Assembly: GCA_025127975.1 (NCBI GenBank)
Contig: JAHLYQ010000044.1
Span: 93,370-157,369, forward strand
Direction of reading: 5' to 3'
DNA from: Synechococcus sp. CS-1331
GTDB taxonomy: Bacteria > Cyanobacteriota > Cyanobacteriia > PCC-6307 > Cyanobiaceae
Length of the DNA: 64,000 bases
Shown here in pieces: positions 1 through 8,499 of this stretch (its first letter is position 1; each line of letters begins with the position of its first letter). The position numbers and the translations under genes were made by a program. The notes under the pieces are model-generated. The model was not told the origin of the DNA. It did no database searches and was given only the letters and a program-made list of their open reading frames with translations.

Positions 1-500
1 AGGCTTTCATGGCCGGCCAGCTGCAGGCCCCCCTGGGGTTGGGGCCTGAGCAGGTGCTGCTGCCCGATGGCCTGGCGGCCGATCCCCAGGCTGAAGCCCG
101 GCGCTATGGGGCAGCCCTCGCGGTTGCCGGTGGCGTGGGGCTACAGCTGCTCGGCCTGGGCTTAAACGGCCATGTGGGCTTCAACGAGCCCCCCTGCAGC
201 GCTGAGGCCCCCTGCCGCTGCCTGACCCTCAGCGCCGCCACCCGGACCCAGAACGCTGGCGCCTTTGGCGGCGATCCCGAGGCGGTGCCGGCCCAGGCGA
301 TCACGCTTGGATTGGCGGAGATCCTTGCTGCAGGGCAAATCCTGCTGGTGGTCACCGGCGCCAGTAAGGCCGCCATCTTGAAACGGGCCTTGCAGGAGTC
401 CCCCTGCCCCGAGGTACCCGCCAGCTGGCTGCAGCACCACCCCCGGCTGGAGGTGGTGGCGGATCAAGCTGCCCTGGGGGCGTTCCTGGAGGAGCCATGA
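1..500 (+). CDS. nagB: Glucosamine-6-phosphate deaminase, 5'-truncated by window edge
   Basis: C-terminal part of a NagB/6-phosphogluconolactonase-fold enzyme, which converts glucosamine-6-phosphate to fructose-6-phosphate plus ammonia in the cytoplasm. The reading frame stays open to the left edge, and the residues before the first visible Met (position 9) continue the family pattern, so the true start lies outside the window. About 160 of the usual 240-260 residues are visible. The active-site segment GLNGHVGFNEP matches the NagB motif; it has Asn before Gly-His as in the Bacillus form, not Asp as in E. coli. The final part keeps the family pattern with a conserved Leu-Gln-His-His-Pro stretch. 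The next gene starts 14 bases after the stop on the same strand. Confidence 0.85.
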   Translation, partial: AFMAGQLQAPLGLGPEQVLLPDGLAADPQAEARRYGAALAVAGGVGLQLLGLGLNGHVGFNEPPCSAEAPCRCLTLSAATRTQNAGAFGGDPEAVPAQAITLGLAEILAAGQILLVVTGASKAAILKRALQESPCPEVPASWLQHHPRLEVVADQAALGAFLEEP

Positions 501-514
501 TGATTTAGGGCTTT

Positions 515-1477
515 TTGTCGACCTTGCCCATGCCGCCTTCTCCAGCTCCGCCCGCTTCCGGTGTTCGCAAGATTTCGGTTCGGACTGCTCATGGCACGTT
601 TGAGGTTTGGACTCGTCGCAGCGGTGCGAGTCCGAGCATCAAGCTGTTGCTGCTCCATGGCGGACCGGGCTGCACCCACGAGTATTTCGAGGTGTTTGAC
701 TGTTTTCTGCCCCAGGCGGGAATCGAGCTCTATTATTACGACCAGCTCGGTTCGCATCACAGCAGCCAGCCCGATCACGCTGATCTCTGGGAGATCGGGC
801 GTTTTGTAGATGAGGTGGAGCAGGTGCGTCAAGCCCTGGCTCTCGATGGCAGCAATTTTTTCTTGCTCGGTCACTCCTGGGGCGGAATTCTGGCGATTGA
901 GTATGCGCTGCGCTACCAGCAATATCTGAAGGGATTGATAATCTCCAACATGGTCTGGAGTGTGCCGGAGTACAATCGCTACGCTGAAGAGCGTTTTCTC
1001 CGCCAACTGCCAGCGGGTGTTCTGGCAGAGCTCCAGGCCATCGAAGCTGCAGAGGATTACGACAACCCGCGCTACATGGAGTTGTTGATCCCGCACCACT
1101 ACGAGCACCACGTGTTGCGCCGGCCCTATGCCCAATGGCCCGATTCGGTTCTGCGCACATTTGAGCACCTCAATCCGAAGGTATACATCCCCATGCAGGG
1201 CCCCAGTGAGCTGGGTGCCCGTGGCAAGTTGGCCCAGTGGGATCGCAGGGCTGATCTATCCCGGATTCAGGTTCCCACTCTCACCATTGGTGCCGCCCAC
1301 GACACCATGGATCCCCAGCAGATGGCTGCCATGGCCAAGGCTCTGCCGCGGGGTTCCCATCTCCACTGCCCGAATGGAAGCCATATGGCGATGGTTGATG
1401 ACCAGGTGGTTTACATCCAGGGTCTGATCGATTTTCTGCGGCGGGTTGATGCGGAGTCGATCCGAGAGGATCCTTAA
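515..1477 (+). CDS. pip: Proline iminopeptidase-type alpha/beta hydrolase
   Basis: Serine hydrolase of peptidase family S33, expected to remove N-terminal proline from small peptides in the cytoplasm. About 320 residues, the usual length. Visible landmarks are the oxyanion-hole motif HGGPG near residue 48, the nucleophile elbow GHSWGG near residue 118, an acid in AAHDTMDP near residue 265 and the catalytic His in NGSHMAM near residue 290. The frame opens with TTG at 515, which has AGGG four bases upstream; an ATG at 530 is the alternative start. It follows nagB closely and may be cotranscribed. The exact substrate cannot be read from the sequence; related family members act as other hydrolases. 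Confidence 0.8.
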   Translation: MSTLPMPPSPAPPASGVRKISVRTAHGTFEVWTRRSGASPSIKLLLLHGGPGCTHEYFEVFDCFLPQAGIELYYYDQLGSHHSSQPDHADLWEIGRFVDEVEQVRQALALDGSNFFLLGHSWGGILAIEYALRYQQYLKGLIISNMVWSVPEYNRYAEERFLRQLPAGVLAELQAIEAAEDYDNPRYMELLIPHHYEHHVLRRPYAQWPDSVLRTFEHLNPKVYIPMQGPSELGARGKLAQWDRRADLSRIQVPTLTIGAAHDTMDPQQMAAMAKALPRGSHLHCPNGSHMAMVDDQVVYIQGLIDFLRRVDAESIREDP

Positions 1478-1508
1478 GTGGGTTGGCAGGTGCTTGGCGC
1501 CGCTGCTT

Positions 1509-2294
1509 TCAGCCCATCACCTCCGCCAGCAGCACCTCGTCGGCCTCCAGGTTGCTGGTGACGCTGCGTCCATCCTCGAGGTCCTCAAGGGCATCGAGCA
1601 GGCGCAGGCAGGCGCGCAGGCTGTCGGCATCGCTGAGGGGGCAGGTGGTCTGGGGAATCCAGCGGTGTTCCCAGCCCACCACTGCCCAGCCCTGGCGGCG
1701 CAGGCCGTCCTGCAGGGCCTCCAGGTCGGCGAAGCCGCCGTACACCTCCAGGGCCCCTAGTTCGAGCGGGCCGTAGCCGAGGGCGGCGGGGCCGCCCTGC
1801 TCCTCCAGGGCCAGCAACCCCTCCAGCAGGGCCTCCTCATCGATGGCTTGGCCATCCCCAGCGGCCAGTTGCACCACCGAGCGCTGCTCAAACAGGTAGC
1901 CGACGCAGCCCGTCTCGCCCAGACTGCCGCCCTGTTTGCCGAACGCCAGGCGCACCTCGGCGGCAGTGCGGTTGCGGTTGTCGGTCAAGGCCTCCACCAG
2001 CACCGCCACGCCGCCGGGGCCGTAGCCCTCGTAACGCACGGCTTCAAAGGCTTCGCCGGAGCCGCTGCCCTGGCCCGAACCCTTGGCGATCGCCCGCTCG
2101 ATGTTGGCGTTGGGCATCCCGGCGGCCTTGGCCTTCTCGATGGCTGTGCGCAGCTGGAAGTTGCCGGCCGGGTCGGCACCGCTGCGGGCTGCCACCGTGA
2201 TTTCCCGCCCCAGCCGGGTAAATACGGCCCCCCGCTTGGCATCGACCACGGCCTTGGTGCGCTTGATCTGGGCCCACTTGCTGTGGCCGGCCAT
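1509..2294 (-). CDS. yebC: YebC/PmpR family protein
   Basis: 261-residue member of the YebC/TACO1 family, usually about 245-250 residues. The N-terminus carries the family signature [14 protein letters not shown] followed by the VDAKRG segment, then three alpha/beta domains. Members are annotated as transcriptional regulators; more recent work on the family links it to ribosomes and translation of difficult sequences, so the exact role here is left open. It lies directly downstream of truB on the same strand (39 bases between truB stop and yebC start), so cotranscription is likely. The start at the conserved Met-Ala-Gly-His is secure. Confidence 0.92.
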   Translation of the reverse strand: MAGHSKWAQIKRTKAVVDAKRGAVFTRLGREITVAARSGADPAGNFQLRTAIEKAKAAGMPNANIERAIAKGSGQGSGSGEAFEAVRYEGYGPGGVAVLVEALTDNRNRTAAEVRLAFGKQGGSLGETGCVGYLFEQRSVVQLAAGDGQAIDEEALLEGLLALEEQGGPAALGYGPLELGALEVYGGFADLEALQDGLRRQGWAVVGWEHRWIPQTTCPLSDADSLRACLRLLDALEDLEDGRSVTSNLEADEVLLAEVMG

Positions 2295-2333
2295 CGGAGT
2301 GGGGGGAGAATTGAGCGAGGGGGCTGGGCTGGT

Positions 2334-3221
2334 TCAGCCGGCTGCGTTGAACACCAGCTTGGGTTGCAGCAGGCCTTCGCCCCTGGCGCGGGCCATGCCG
2401 GCCAGGTTGCCATCTTGGCTAAGCACCACCACCGCTTGTCCGGCCTCCAGGGGCAGGGTCTGGCCGATGGCCCGCCCGCAGCGCCAGTCCGCCTGCTCCG
2501 CCTCGTCCAGCTGCCGCTGGGGTAGATGGGCCAGGGCCGCCAAGGGATCCAGCAGGGGCGGCAGGGGGCGCTGATCGAGGCATGCCAGGGGCACGGCCTG
2601 CTCCAGGTCAAAGCCCAGGGCCCCGGTGCGGCGCAGCCTGGCCAGGGCACCACCGCAGCCCAGGGCCTCCCCCAGGTCCCTGGCCAGGGCGCGGATGTAG
2701 GTGCCGGCCGAGCAGGCCACCTCCACCTCCAGGGCCCCGCTGGCGGGATCCCAGCCCAGCAGTTCCAGGCGATGCACCGTCACCGGCCGGGCTGCCAGTT
2801 CCAGTTGTTCCCCCTGGCGCACCCGCTTGTAGGCCCGTTGGCCGTCTACATGCACGGCCGACACCTGGGGAGGCACCTGCTGGATCTTGCCCCGGAAAGC
2901 CGCCAGGGCCGCAGCGAGATCCCCTGCCTCGAGGGCAGGTACGGCGGCTCGGGCCAGCACCTCCCCCTCGAGGTCGTCGCTGACGGTGCGCACCCCCAGT
3001 TGCACCACGCCCCGGTAGGTCTTGTCCCCCTCCAGGTAGGGCAGCAGCCGGGTGGCGGGCCCCAGGGCGAGCGGCAGCACCCCGGTCACGGCTGGATCCA
3101 GGGTGCCGCCGTGGCCCACGCGCTTGAGCTTGTAGGCGCGCCGCACCCTGGCGACACAGGCGTGGGAAGTGAGGCCCGCGGGCTTATCGAGCACCAGAAA
3201 GCCGCAGGGCTGGTCAGGCAT
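2334..3221 (-). CDS. truB: tRNA pseudouridine-55 synthase
   Basis: TruB converts U55 in the T-loop of tRNA to pseudouridine. The protein is 295 residues. The catalytic Asp is D42 within GHGGTLDP, followed by the VTGVLPLALG segment typical of the family. The frame stays open for another 235 codons upstream, but that extension is low-complexity and runs antisense to the next gene. The Met at 3221, directly before the conserved PCGFLVLDKPAG segment, is the real start. The gene is divergent from the queuosine-precursor transporter and leads into yebC. Both neighbours and TruB deal with tRNA or translation. Confidence 0.93.
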   Translation of the reverse strand: MPDQPCGFLVLDKPAGLTSHACVARVRRAYKLKRVGHGGTLDPAVTGVLPLALGPATRLLPYLEGDKTYRGVVQLGVRTVSDDLEGEVLARAAVPALEAGDLAAALAAFRGKIQQVPPQVSAVHVDGQRAYKRVRQGEQLELAARPVTVHRLELLGWDPASGALEVEVACSAGTYIRALARDLGEALGCGGALARLRRTGALGFDLEQAVPLACLDQRPLPPLLDPLAALAHLPQRQLDEAEQADWRCGRAIGQTLPLEAGQAVVVLSQDGNLAGMARARGEGLLQPKLVFNAAG

Positions 3222-3263
3222 GGATGGGAGCGTCAGCCTTGCAGGGTCCCATGATCCGCTTCG

Positions 3264-3968
3264 ATGACCCTGCAGCAGCGCCGGGACCTGACGTTTTTGG
3301 TGCTGGCCGGGATTTTCCTGGGCACCATGGGCATGCTCAATATTCTCGGCCTCACCCGCTTTCTCCAGCTGGGCACGATCGGCTCCTGGCCGATCGTGGT
3401 GGCGGTGGGTGCCCTGCCCTATCCGGTCACTTTCCTTTGCACAGACCTGATCAGTGAGCTGTGGGGTGAGCAGAAGGCGGGCCAGCTGGTGTGGGTCGGT
3501 CTGGCCCTCAATGGCTGGATCGTGCTGATCCTCTGGCTGGGCGGCATCCTGCCGGGGGTTGCCGGTGCGCCGGACGCCACCTTCTTCGAGGTCCGCCGTC
3601 TGGCATTCGGGGCTGTCGGGGCCTCGATGGTCGCCTACCTGGCAGCCCAGTTCACCGACGTGCGGCTGTTCCATTTCTGGAAGCGATTCAGTGGGGGCAA
3701 GGCCCTCTGGCTGCGCAACAACGGCTCCACCCTGGTGAGCCAACTGGTCGATACCAGTGCCGTGGTGCTTATTAGTCACTACGCCAGCGGTGTGTTGCCG
3801 GTGCGGCCCGGCGAGCCCGTCTGGCCCCAGCTGGTTTCTTTCATTGCCAGTGGCTACCTGTTCAAGGCCCTGGCCGCTTTGGTTGACACCCTGCCCTTCT
3901 ACGGCCTGGTGGCCTGGTTGCGCCACTGGCTGGAGGTGCCCGAAGCGGGGGCTGAGCTGCCTGACTGA
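3264..3968 (+). CDS. yhhQ: Queuosine precursor transporter, YhhQ/VUT family
   Basis: 234-residue integral membrane protein of the DUF165/VUT family. Known members import the queuosine precursors preQ0 and preQ1. Six or so hydrophobic segments are visible, with the family hallmarks FLCTDLISELWG in the first third, WLRNNGSTLVSQLVDT in the middle and a C-terminal SGYLFKALAALVDTP-like helix. The start is the ATG just after TGCAGGGTCCC. It is divergent from truB. A queA gene 36 kb away supplies the later queuosine step, which supports a tRNA-modification role. Specificity is inferred from the family. Confidence 0.85.
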   Translation: MTLQQRRDLTFLVLAGIFLGTMGMLNILGLTRFLQLGTIGSWPIVVAVGALPYPVTFLCTDLISELWGEQKAGQLVWVGLALNGWIVLILWLGGILPGVAGAPDATFFEVRRLAFGAVGASMVAYLAAQFTDVRLFHFWKRFSGGKALWLRNNGSTLVSQLVDTSAVVLISHYASGVLPVRPGEPVWPQLVSFIASGYLFKALAALVDTLPFYGLVAWLRHWLEVPEAGAELPD

Positions 3969-3973
3969 GCGAT

Positions 3974-3987
3974 GGGGCTTCCGCCCC
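3974..3987 (+). other. Small GC-rich hairpin between two genes
   Basis: A perfect 5-bp inverted repeat, GGGGC-TTCC-GCCCC, lies just after the stop of the transporter gene. There is no T-run after it, so it is at best a weak terminator or an mRNA-end stabiliser. Confidence 0.3.
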
Positions 3988-4019
3988 CTGACCCTTAGCT
4001 TGGCCCTGAACTGCTAGGG

Positions 4020-4775
4020 GTGACTTTGGCCATGGCGGAGACGGGGCTGGGGGTTGGGCGCTTTCTGGCCGATGGTTTTGGCCTGCGCGCCCAGCTGGCC
4101 GCCTTCCTGGCGATAGAGCCCGAAGAGCTGGAGCGCCGCCTGCCCAGCAGCACTGACGATCTGGCCGCCCTCCATCCAGGCTCCTTCGATCCGGAGCGGG
4201 TGGAGCAGTTTTATGAAGATGCTGTGGGCACTGGCCACCTGCTGGAGCTGGCGGCCTGGCACCTGGGCAGTGCCGACTACATCGCCGACACCCTGCGCCT
4301 GCAGCAGCTCTTCGCCCAGGGGCAGCTGCTGGACTTCGGCGGCGGCATCGGCAGCCATGCCCTGGCGGCGGCGGCCCTTCCCCAGGTGGAGCGGGTGTGG
4401 TTCGTCGATCTCAACCCCCACAACCGCGCCTTTGTGGAGGCCCGGGCCACCGAGTTGGGCCTGGCGGCGAAACTGGGTTGCTACCGGGATCTGGCTGATC
4501 CGGCCCTACCGCTGTGCTTCGACACGATCGTGTGTCTGGATGTGCTCGAACATCTCGCCGATCCCTCAGCCCAGCTGGAGATCTTTGCCGACAGGTTGGG
4601 CCCGGCGGGGACCGCCCTGCTCAACTGGTATTTCTTCAAGGGTTTTCAGGGTGAATACCCCTTCCATTTCGACGCTCCGGAGCTGGTGGAAAGCTTTTTC
4701 CGCACCCTCTCTGGCCGTTTCCTGGAGGTGTTTCACCCCTTCTTGATCACTACCCGGGCCTACCGGTTGGCCTGA
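4020..4775 (+). CDS. SAM-dependent methyltransferase, class I
   Basis: 251-residue protein with the Rossmann-type methyltransferase core. Motif I LLDFGGGIGSH lies near residues 103-113, an acidic residue follows in WFVDLNP (motif II), and FDTIVCLDVLEHL is the typical post-I region of the Methyltransf_11/23 type. About 100 residues precede the core and could carry substrate specificity. The frame opens with GTG at 4020, with an ATG four codons later at 4032 as an equally good start. It converges on rpmA with only 8 bases between stops. The substrate is unknown. Confidence 0.75.
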   Translation: MTLAMAETGLGVGRFLADGFGLRAQLAAFLAIEPEELERRLPSSTDDLAALHPGSFDPERVEQFYEDAVGTGHLLELAAWHLGSADYIADTLRLQQLFAQGQLLDFGGGIGSHALAAAALPQVERVWFVDLNPHNRAFVEARATELGLAAKLGCYRDLADPALPLCFDTIVCLDVLEHLADPSAQLEIFADRLGPAGTALLNWYFFKGFQGEYPFHFDAPELVESFFRTLSGRFLEVFHPFLITTRAYRLA

Positions 4776-4783
4776 GCCGACCG

Positions 4784-5047
4784 TTAGGCGACGGCGATGT
4801 TGATGCGTTTGCGGTTGCGCAGGCCGCGCTTGATGCTCTCGAATTTCACTACCCCAGCCACGAGGGCATAGAGGGTGTCGTCCGAACCCCGACCGACGTT
4901 GACGCCGGGCAGCACGGAGGTGCCCCGCTGGCGAATCAGGATCGAACCGGCGCTGACGGTTTCACCGCCATAGCGCTTGACGCCGAGGCGCTTGGAGTTT
5001 GAGTCACGACCGTTGCGAGTGGAGCCTGTGCCTTTCTTGTGGGCCAT
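4784..5047 (-). CDS. rpmA: 50S ribosomal protein bL27
   Basis: 87-residue L27. The start [16 protein letters not shown] is the diagnostic N-terminus that reaches the peptidyl transferase centre, and [16 protein letters not shown] is the conserved core. It is the second gene of the rplU-rpmA operon, 40 bases after rplU, an order conserved widely in bacteria. Confidence 0.97.
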   Translation of the reverse strand: MAHKKGTGSTRNGRDSNSKRLGVKRYGGETVSAGSILIRQRGTSVLPGVNVGRGSDDTLYALVAGVVKFESIKRGLRNRKRINIAVA

Positions 5048-5087
5048 GGATCGGAGAAATCAGGGGGACTGGAAATGGAAACTTGCT

Positions 5088-5501
5088 TCAGGCGATCGGC
5101 TTGCCGCTGACGCTGATCGACTCGACCATCACCCGGGTCAGTTCCTGGCGGTGGCCGTTTTTGCGCCTGGTTTTCTTTTTGGGGCGCATCTTGTAGACAA
5201 TGATTTTGGTGCCGCGGCGATGGGCCATCACCTTGAGCTCCACGGTGGCGCCTTTGACGTAGGGCTGGCCCAGGGTGGTCGTCTTGCCGTCGTTTACCAA
5301 CAGCACGTTGTCGATGGTCAAGGTGCCGTCCACCTCCAGGGCGATCCGGTCGAGGTCGTAGTAGCGGTTGGGTTGCAGCCAGAACTGCTGACCTGAGGTT
5401 TCAACAATGGCGTAGGGGCCGGTTGGGGCCCCAGCAGCTGCGGGGCTGGGCTGCTCGGCAGTGGGCGTGTTTTGGGAGGTGTTTTCGGGAGTTGGGCTCA
5501 T
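5088..5501 (-). CDS. rplU: 50S ribosomal protein bL21 with N-terminal extension
   Basis: 137-residue L21. The conserved part begins at [15 protein letters not shown] and ends with the [11 protein letters not shown] segment typical of L21. The first roughly 28 residues are rich in Pro, Thr, Ser and Ala and are not part of the usual L21 core (about 103 residues); no internal Met offers a shorter start. The gene is transcribed away from kaiA. L21/L27 next to kaiABC is a familiar arrangement in marine Synechococcus. A hairpin lies in its 5' leader. Confidence 0.95.
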   Translation of the reverse strand: MSPTPENTSQNTPTAEQPSPAAAGAPTGPYAIVETSGQQFWLQPNRYYDLDRIALEVDGTLTIDNVLLVNDGKTTTLGQPYVKGATVELKVMAHRRGTKIIVYKMRPKKKTRRKNGHRQELTRVMVESISVSGKPIA

Positions 5502-5531
5502 GGCGGCAAGGGCGTGGCCAGGCTGACGGAG

Positions 5532-5553
5532 GCTCCTCGACTAGCTGAGGAGC
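5532..5553 (-). promoter_or_regulatory. Inverted repeat in the rplU leader / rplU-kaiA intergenic region
   Basis: A perfect 7-bp inverted repeat, GCTCCTC and GAGGAGC, separated by 8 bases, lies 31-52 bases upstream of the rplU start. Transcribed with rplU it would fold as a leader hairpin. It could be a binding site for a ribosomal protein or a DNA operator; neither is shown by sequence alone. Confidence 0.35.
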
Positions 5554-5674
5554 AGGCCGTCATTGGGCCTGGCGCACAAAATGGGAAAACAAACAACAAT
5601 CCTCCCGTTTCGGCCTTCCTTTCGTCAACATTTGGTGGCCTTTGCTGCGGGTTGTCCCGCCGTTGAAGCGGTCC

Positions 5675-6520
5675 ATGCCCGAACCGGCCCTCACCATTGC
5701 TTCGCTGATCCGCGATTCCTGTCTCCAGGAGGCTTGCGGCCGCTGGCGGATGGTGTGGCTGGATCCCGATGCCAATCCTGTGGCGCAGCTGGAGCTGCGC
5801 CGCGAGGAGTTTGATGCCCTGGTGTTGGAGGAGGGCGCCCTGGAGAGCCAGGCCTATCAGGCCCTTGCGGACCTCGGCCTGCAGCTGCCAGCAGTGGTGA
5901 TCGGCGCGGTCAGCGGTCAGACCGAATTCCATCAAGCGGAGGTGCACCTGCCCCCAGATCAGCTCGAGCAGCTCAGCTACAGCCTCGATGCCGCCATCTC
6001 TCGGGTCCTCCAGCGCGGCCAGGGGGCCGGGGCTATCCCGCCCCTCGGGCAGGCCAAGCCCGAGACGCTTGAGGGCTGGAAGCTGGCCAACCGGCTGAAG
6101 GGCCGCCTGGGCTTTGTGGGAGTTTTTTACAAGCGCGATCCCTCCCGCTTTTTGCGCAACCTGCCCGAGTTGGAACGGGAAGAGCTGTTCCATTCGCTCG
6201 AACGCACCTACCGAGACCTGCTGCTCAGTTACTTCCGGGATCCGGCTGCTGCCAACCAGGCCCTGGAAAGCTTTGTGAATACTGCTTTTTTTAGCGATTT
6301 GCCAATTACAAAAACTGTTGAGATTCACGTGAATCTCATTGATGCTTTCTCGCAGCGCCTCAAACTGGAAGGACACAAGAACGATTTTCTTCAGGACTAT
6401 CGATTAGCCCTCCTTGATGTGATGGCCCATCTCTGCGAGATGTATCGCCGCTCCATCCCCCCCGATGCTCCCTTGGCAGCCATCCCGCTCCAGGCAACGG
6501 GCCAGCCCACAATGGTTTGA
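5675..6520 (+). CDS. kaiA: Circadian clock protein KaiA
   Basis: KaiA stimulates KaiC autophosphorylation. The 281-residue protein is full length (284 in S. elongatus). An N-terminal pseudo-receiver domain (about residues 1-130) precedes the C-terminal dimerisation and KaiC-binding helical domain. The latter is recognised by EIHVNLIDAFSQRLKLEGH and LLDVMAHLCEMYRRSIP. The frame opens earlier at a TTG (5642), but the ATG at 5675 fits the family. kaiB starts 19 bases after the stop, so kaiA and kaiB are probably cotranscribed. The 3' third uses visibly more A/T-ending codons than the surrounding genes. Confidence 0.97.
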   Translation: MPEPALTIASLIRDSCLQEACGRWRMVWLDPDANPVAQLELRREEFDALVLEEGALESQAYQALADLGLQLPAVVIGAVSGQTEFHQAEVHLPPDQLEQLSYSLDAAISRVLQRGQGAGAIPPLGQAKPETLEGWKLANRLKGRLGFVGVFYKRDPSRFLRNLPELEREELFHSLERTYRDLLLSYFRDPAAANQALESFVNTAFFSDLPITKTVEIHVNLIDAFSQRLKLEGHKNDFLQDYRLALLDVMAHLCEMYRRSIPPDAPLAAIPLQATGQPTMV

Positions 6521-6539
6521 ACCAGGACGCTCCTGAAAC

Positions 6540-6875
6540 ATGACTCCCCGCAAGACCTACATCCTTAAGCTTTACGTGGCGGGCAATACGCCAAACTCGA
6601 TGCGCGCCCTCAAGACCCTGCGCAACATTCTGGAAACGGAGTTTCTCGGCGTCTATGCCCTCAAGGTAATAGACGTGTTGAAAAACCCCCAGTTGGCTGA
6701 AGAGGACAAGATCCTGGCCACCCCCACCCTGGCCAAGATCTTGCCCCCCCCGGTGCGGCGCATCATTGGCGACCTCTCCGATCGGGAGCGGGTGCTGATC
6801 GGCCTGGATCTTCTCTATGAGGAGCTCACTGAAGAGGGCTCGGACGAGCAGGGGCCAGAGGAAAATCCAGCCTGA
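6540..6875 (+). CDS. kaiB: Circadian clock protein KaiB
   Basis: 111-residue thioredoxin-like fold-switching protein that binds phosphorylated KaiC and sequesters KaiA. The core [19 protein letters not shown] and [20 protein letters not shown] is diagnostic. The acidic C-terminal tail is a little longer than in S. elongatus (102 residues). It lies 19 bases after kaiA and 82 bases before the kaiC ATG. Confidence 0.97.
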   Translation: MTPRKTYILKLYVAGNTPNSMRALKTLRNILETEFLGVYALKVIDVLKNPQLAEEDKILATPTLAKILPPPVRRIIGDLSDRERVLIGLDLLYEELTEEGSDEQGPEENPA

Positions 6876-6957
6876 GCCCCGCCCGCGGCTCCTATAGATC
6901 TTCTCCCTTCTCATGGGCCGCTGCCTTGAGTAGCTTTTGATCAGACCCCAACTGTCG

Positions 6958-8499
6958 ATGCAGGAACCAAGCCCCACCAGTAATTCCCTGATGCAGGTTC
7001 AGAAGCTCCCGACTGGGATCGAGGGCTTCGATGATGTCTGCCATGGGGGCCTGCCCATTGGCCGCTCCACCCTGATCAGCGGCACTTCCGGCACCGGCAA
7101 GACGATTTTCTCGCTCAATTTTCTCTACAACGGGATCCGCCAGTACAACGAGCCTGGCATTTTTGTGACATTTGAGGAATCGCCTCTGGATATATTGCGC
7201 AATGCGGCTAGTTTTGGCTGGGATCTTCAGAGCATGGTTGAGCAGGATAAGCTTTTTATTCTTGATGCCTCGCCGGATCCTGAAGGCCAGGGTGTGGCCG
7301 GCAGTTTTGATCTCTCGGGCTTGATCGAGAGAATTAACTATGCCATTCGTAAATATAAGGCAAAGCGGGTTGCGATTGATTCGATAACCGCAGTTTTTCA
7401 GCAATATGACGCGGTTTCAGTGGTGCGGCGTGAAATCTTCAGGTTGATTGCCCGGCTCAAGGAGATTGGCGTCACCACGGTAATGACCACCGAGCGTATA
7501 GATGAGTATGGTCCAATTGCCCGCTACGGGGTGGAGGAATTTGTTTCTGACAACGTTGTAATTCTGCGCAATGTGCTCGAGGGTGAGCGGCGGCACCGCA
7601 CTGCTGAGATTTTAAAACTGCGGGGCACCACCCATATGAAGGGTGAATTTCCCTTCACCATGGGTGGCCATGGCATCAGCGTTTTCCCCCTGGGTGCCAT
7701 GCGCCTCACCCAGCGATCTTCCAATGTGCGCATCAGCTCCGGGGTGCCCAAGCTCGACGAGATGTGTGGTGGCGGTTTCTTCAAGGACTCAATCATTCTG
7801 GCCACCGGTGCTACCGGTACGGGCAAGACCCTGCTGGTTTCCAAGTTTGTTGAGGATGCTTGCCGCAGCAGGGAGCGGGCGATTTTGTTTGCCTATGAGG
7901 AATCCCGGGCCCAGTTGCTGCGCAATGCGACCAGTTGGGGCATTGATTTTGAACAGATGGAGCAGGACGGCCTGCTCAAAATCATCTGTGCCTATCCAGA
8001 ATCGACCGGCTTGGAAGATCATCTCCAAATAATTAAAACGGAGATCAGCCAGTTCAAGCCCTCGCGCATGGCGATTGATTCGCTTTCTGCCCTCGCCCGG
8101 GGCGTGAGCCACAACGCGTTCCGACAGTTTGTTATCGGTGTGACTGGTTACGCCAAGCAGGAGGAGATCGCCGGTTTCTTTACGAACACCTCTGAGGAGT
8201 TCATGGGCAGTCACTCGATTACCGACTCCCACATCTCCACAATTACGGACACGATCCTATTGCTGCAGTATGTGGAGATTCGTGGCGAGATGGCCCGCGC
8301 TCTGAATGTGTTCAAGATGCGGGGCTCCTGGCACGACAAGGGCATCCGTGAGTTTGTGATCACGAGCAATGGCCCCGAGATCAAGGATTCCTTCTCCAAC
8401 TTCGAGCGGATTATTTCCGGCGTTCCCCACCGCATCACCACCGATGAGCGCAGTGAGCTCTCCCGCATTGTGCGGGGAGTTGCTGACGATGCGCTCTAG
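6958..8499 (+). CDS. kaiC: Circadian clock ATPase/autokinase KaiC
   Basis: Core of the clock: a hexameric double RecA-type ATPase that phosphorylates and dephosphorylates itself over about 24 h. 513 residues from the ATG at 6958 (a TTG seven codons upstream is less likely). CI Walker A is GTSGTGKT at 42-49 and CII Walker A is GATGTGKT at 284-291. The phosphorylation pair equivalent to S431/T432 of S. elongatus is S427/T428 in TDSHISTITDT. Catalytic Glu pairs occur in both halves (VTFEESP; FAYEES). Its stop codon overlaps the stop region of nblS by 4 bases. The middle of the gene is notably richer in A/T-ending codons than its neighbours. Confidence 0.98.
   Translation: MQEPSPTSNSLMQVQKLPTGIEGFDDVCHGGLPIGRSTLISGTSGTGKTIFSLNFLYNGIRQYNEPGIFVTFEESPLDILRNAASFGWDLQSMVEQDKLFILDASPDPEGQGVAGSFDLSGLIERINYAIRKYKAKRVAIDSITAVFQQYDAVSVVRREIFRLIARLKEIGVTTVMTTERIDEYGPIARYGVEEFVSDNVVILRNVLEGERRHRTAEILKLRGTTHMKGEFPFTMGGHGISVFPLGAMRLTQRSSNVRISSGVPKLDEMCGGGFFKDSIILATGATGTGKTLLVSKFVEDACRSRERAILFAYEESRAQLLRNATSWGIDFEQMEQDGLLKIICAYPESTGLEDHLQIIKTEISQFKPSRMAIDSLSALARGVSHNAFRQFVIGVTGYAKQEEIAGFFTNTSEEFMGSHSITDSHISTITDTILLLQYVEIRGEMARALNVFKMRGSWHDKGIREFVITSNGPEIKDSFSNFERIISGVPHRITTDERSELSRIVRGVADDAL

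Noticed and set aside
3222-3926. N-terminal extension of truB by 235 codons
   Set aside because: Antisense to the queuosine transporter; no TruB family member has such an extension, and a good Met lies at 3221.
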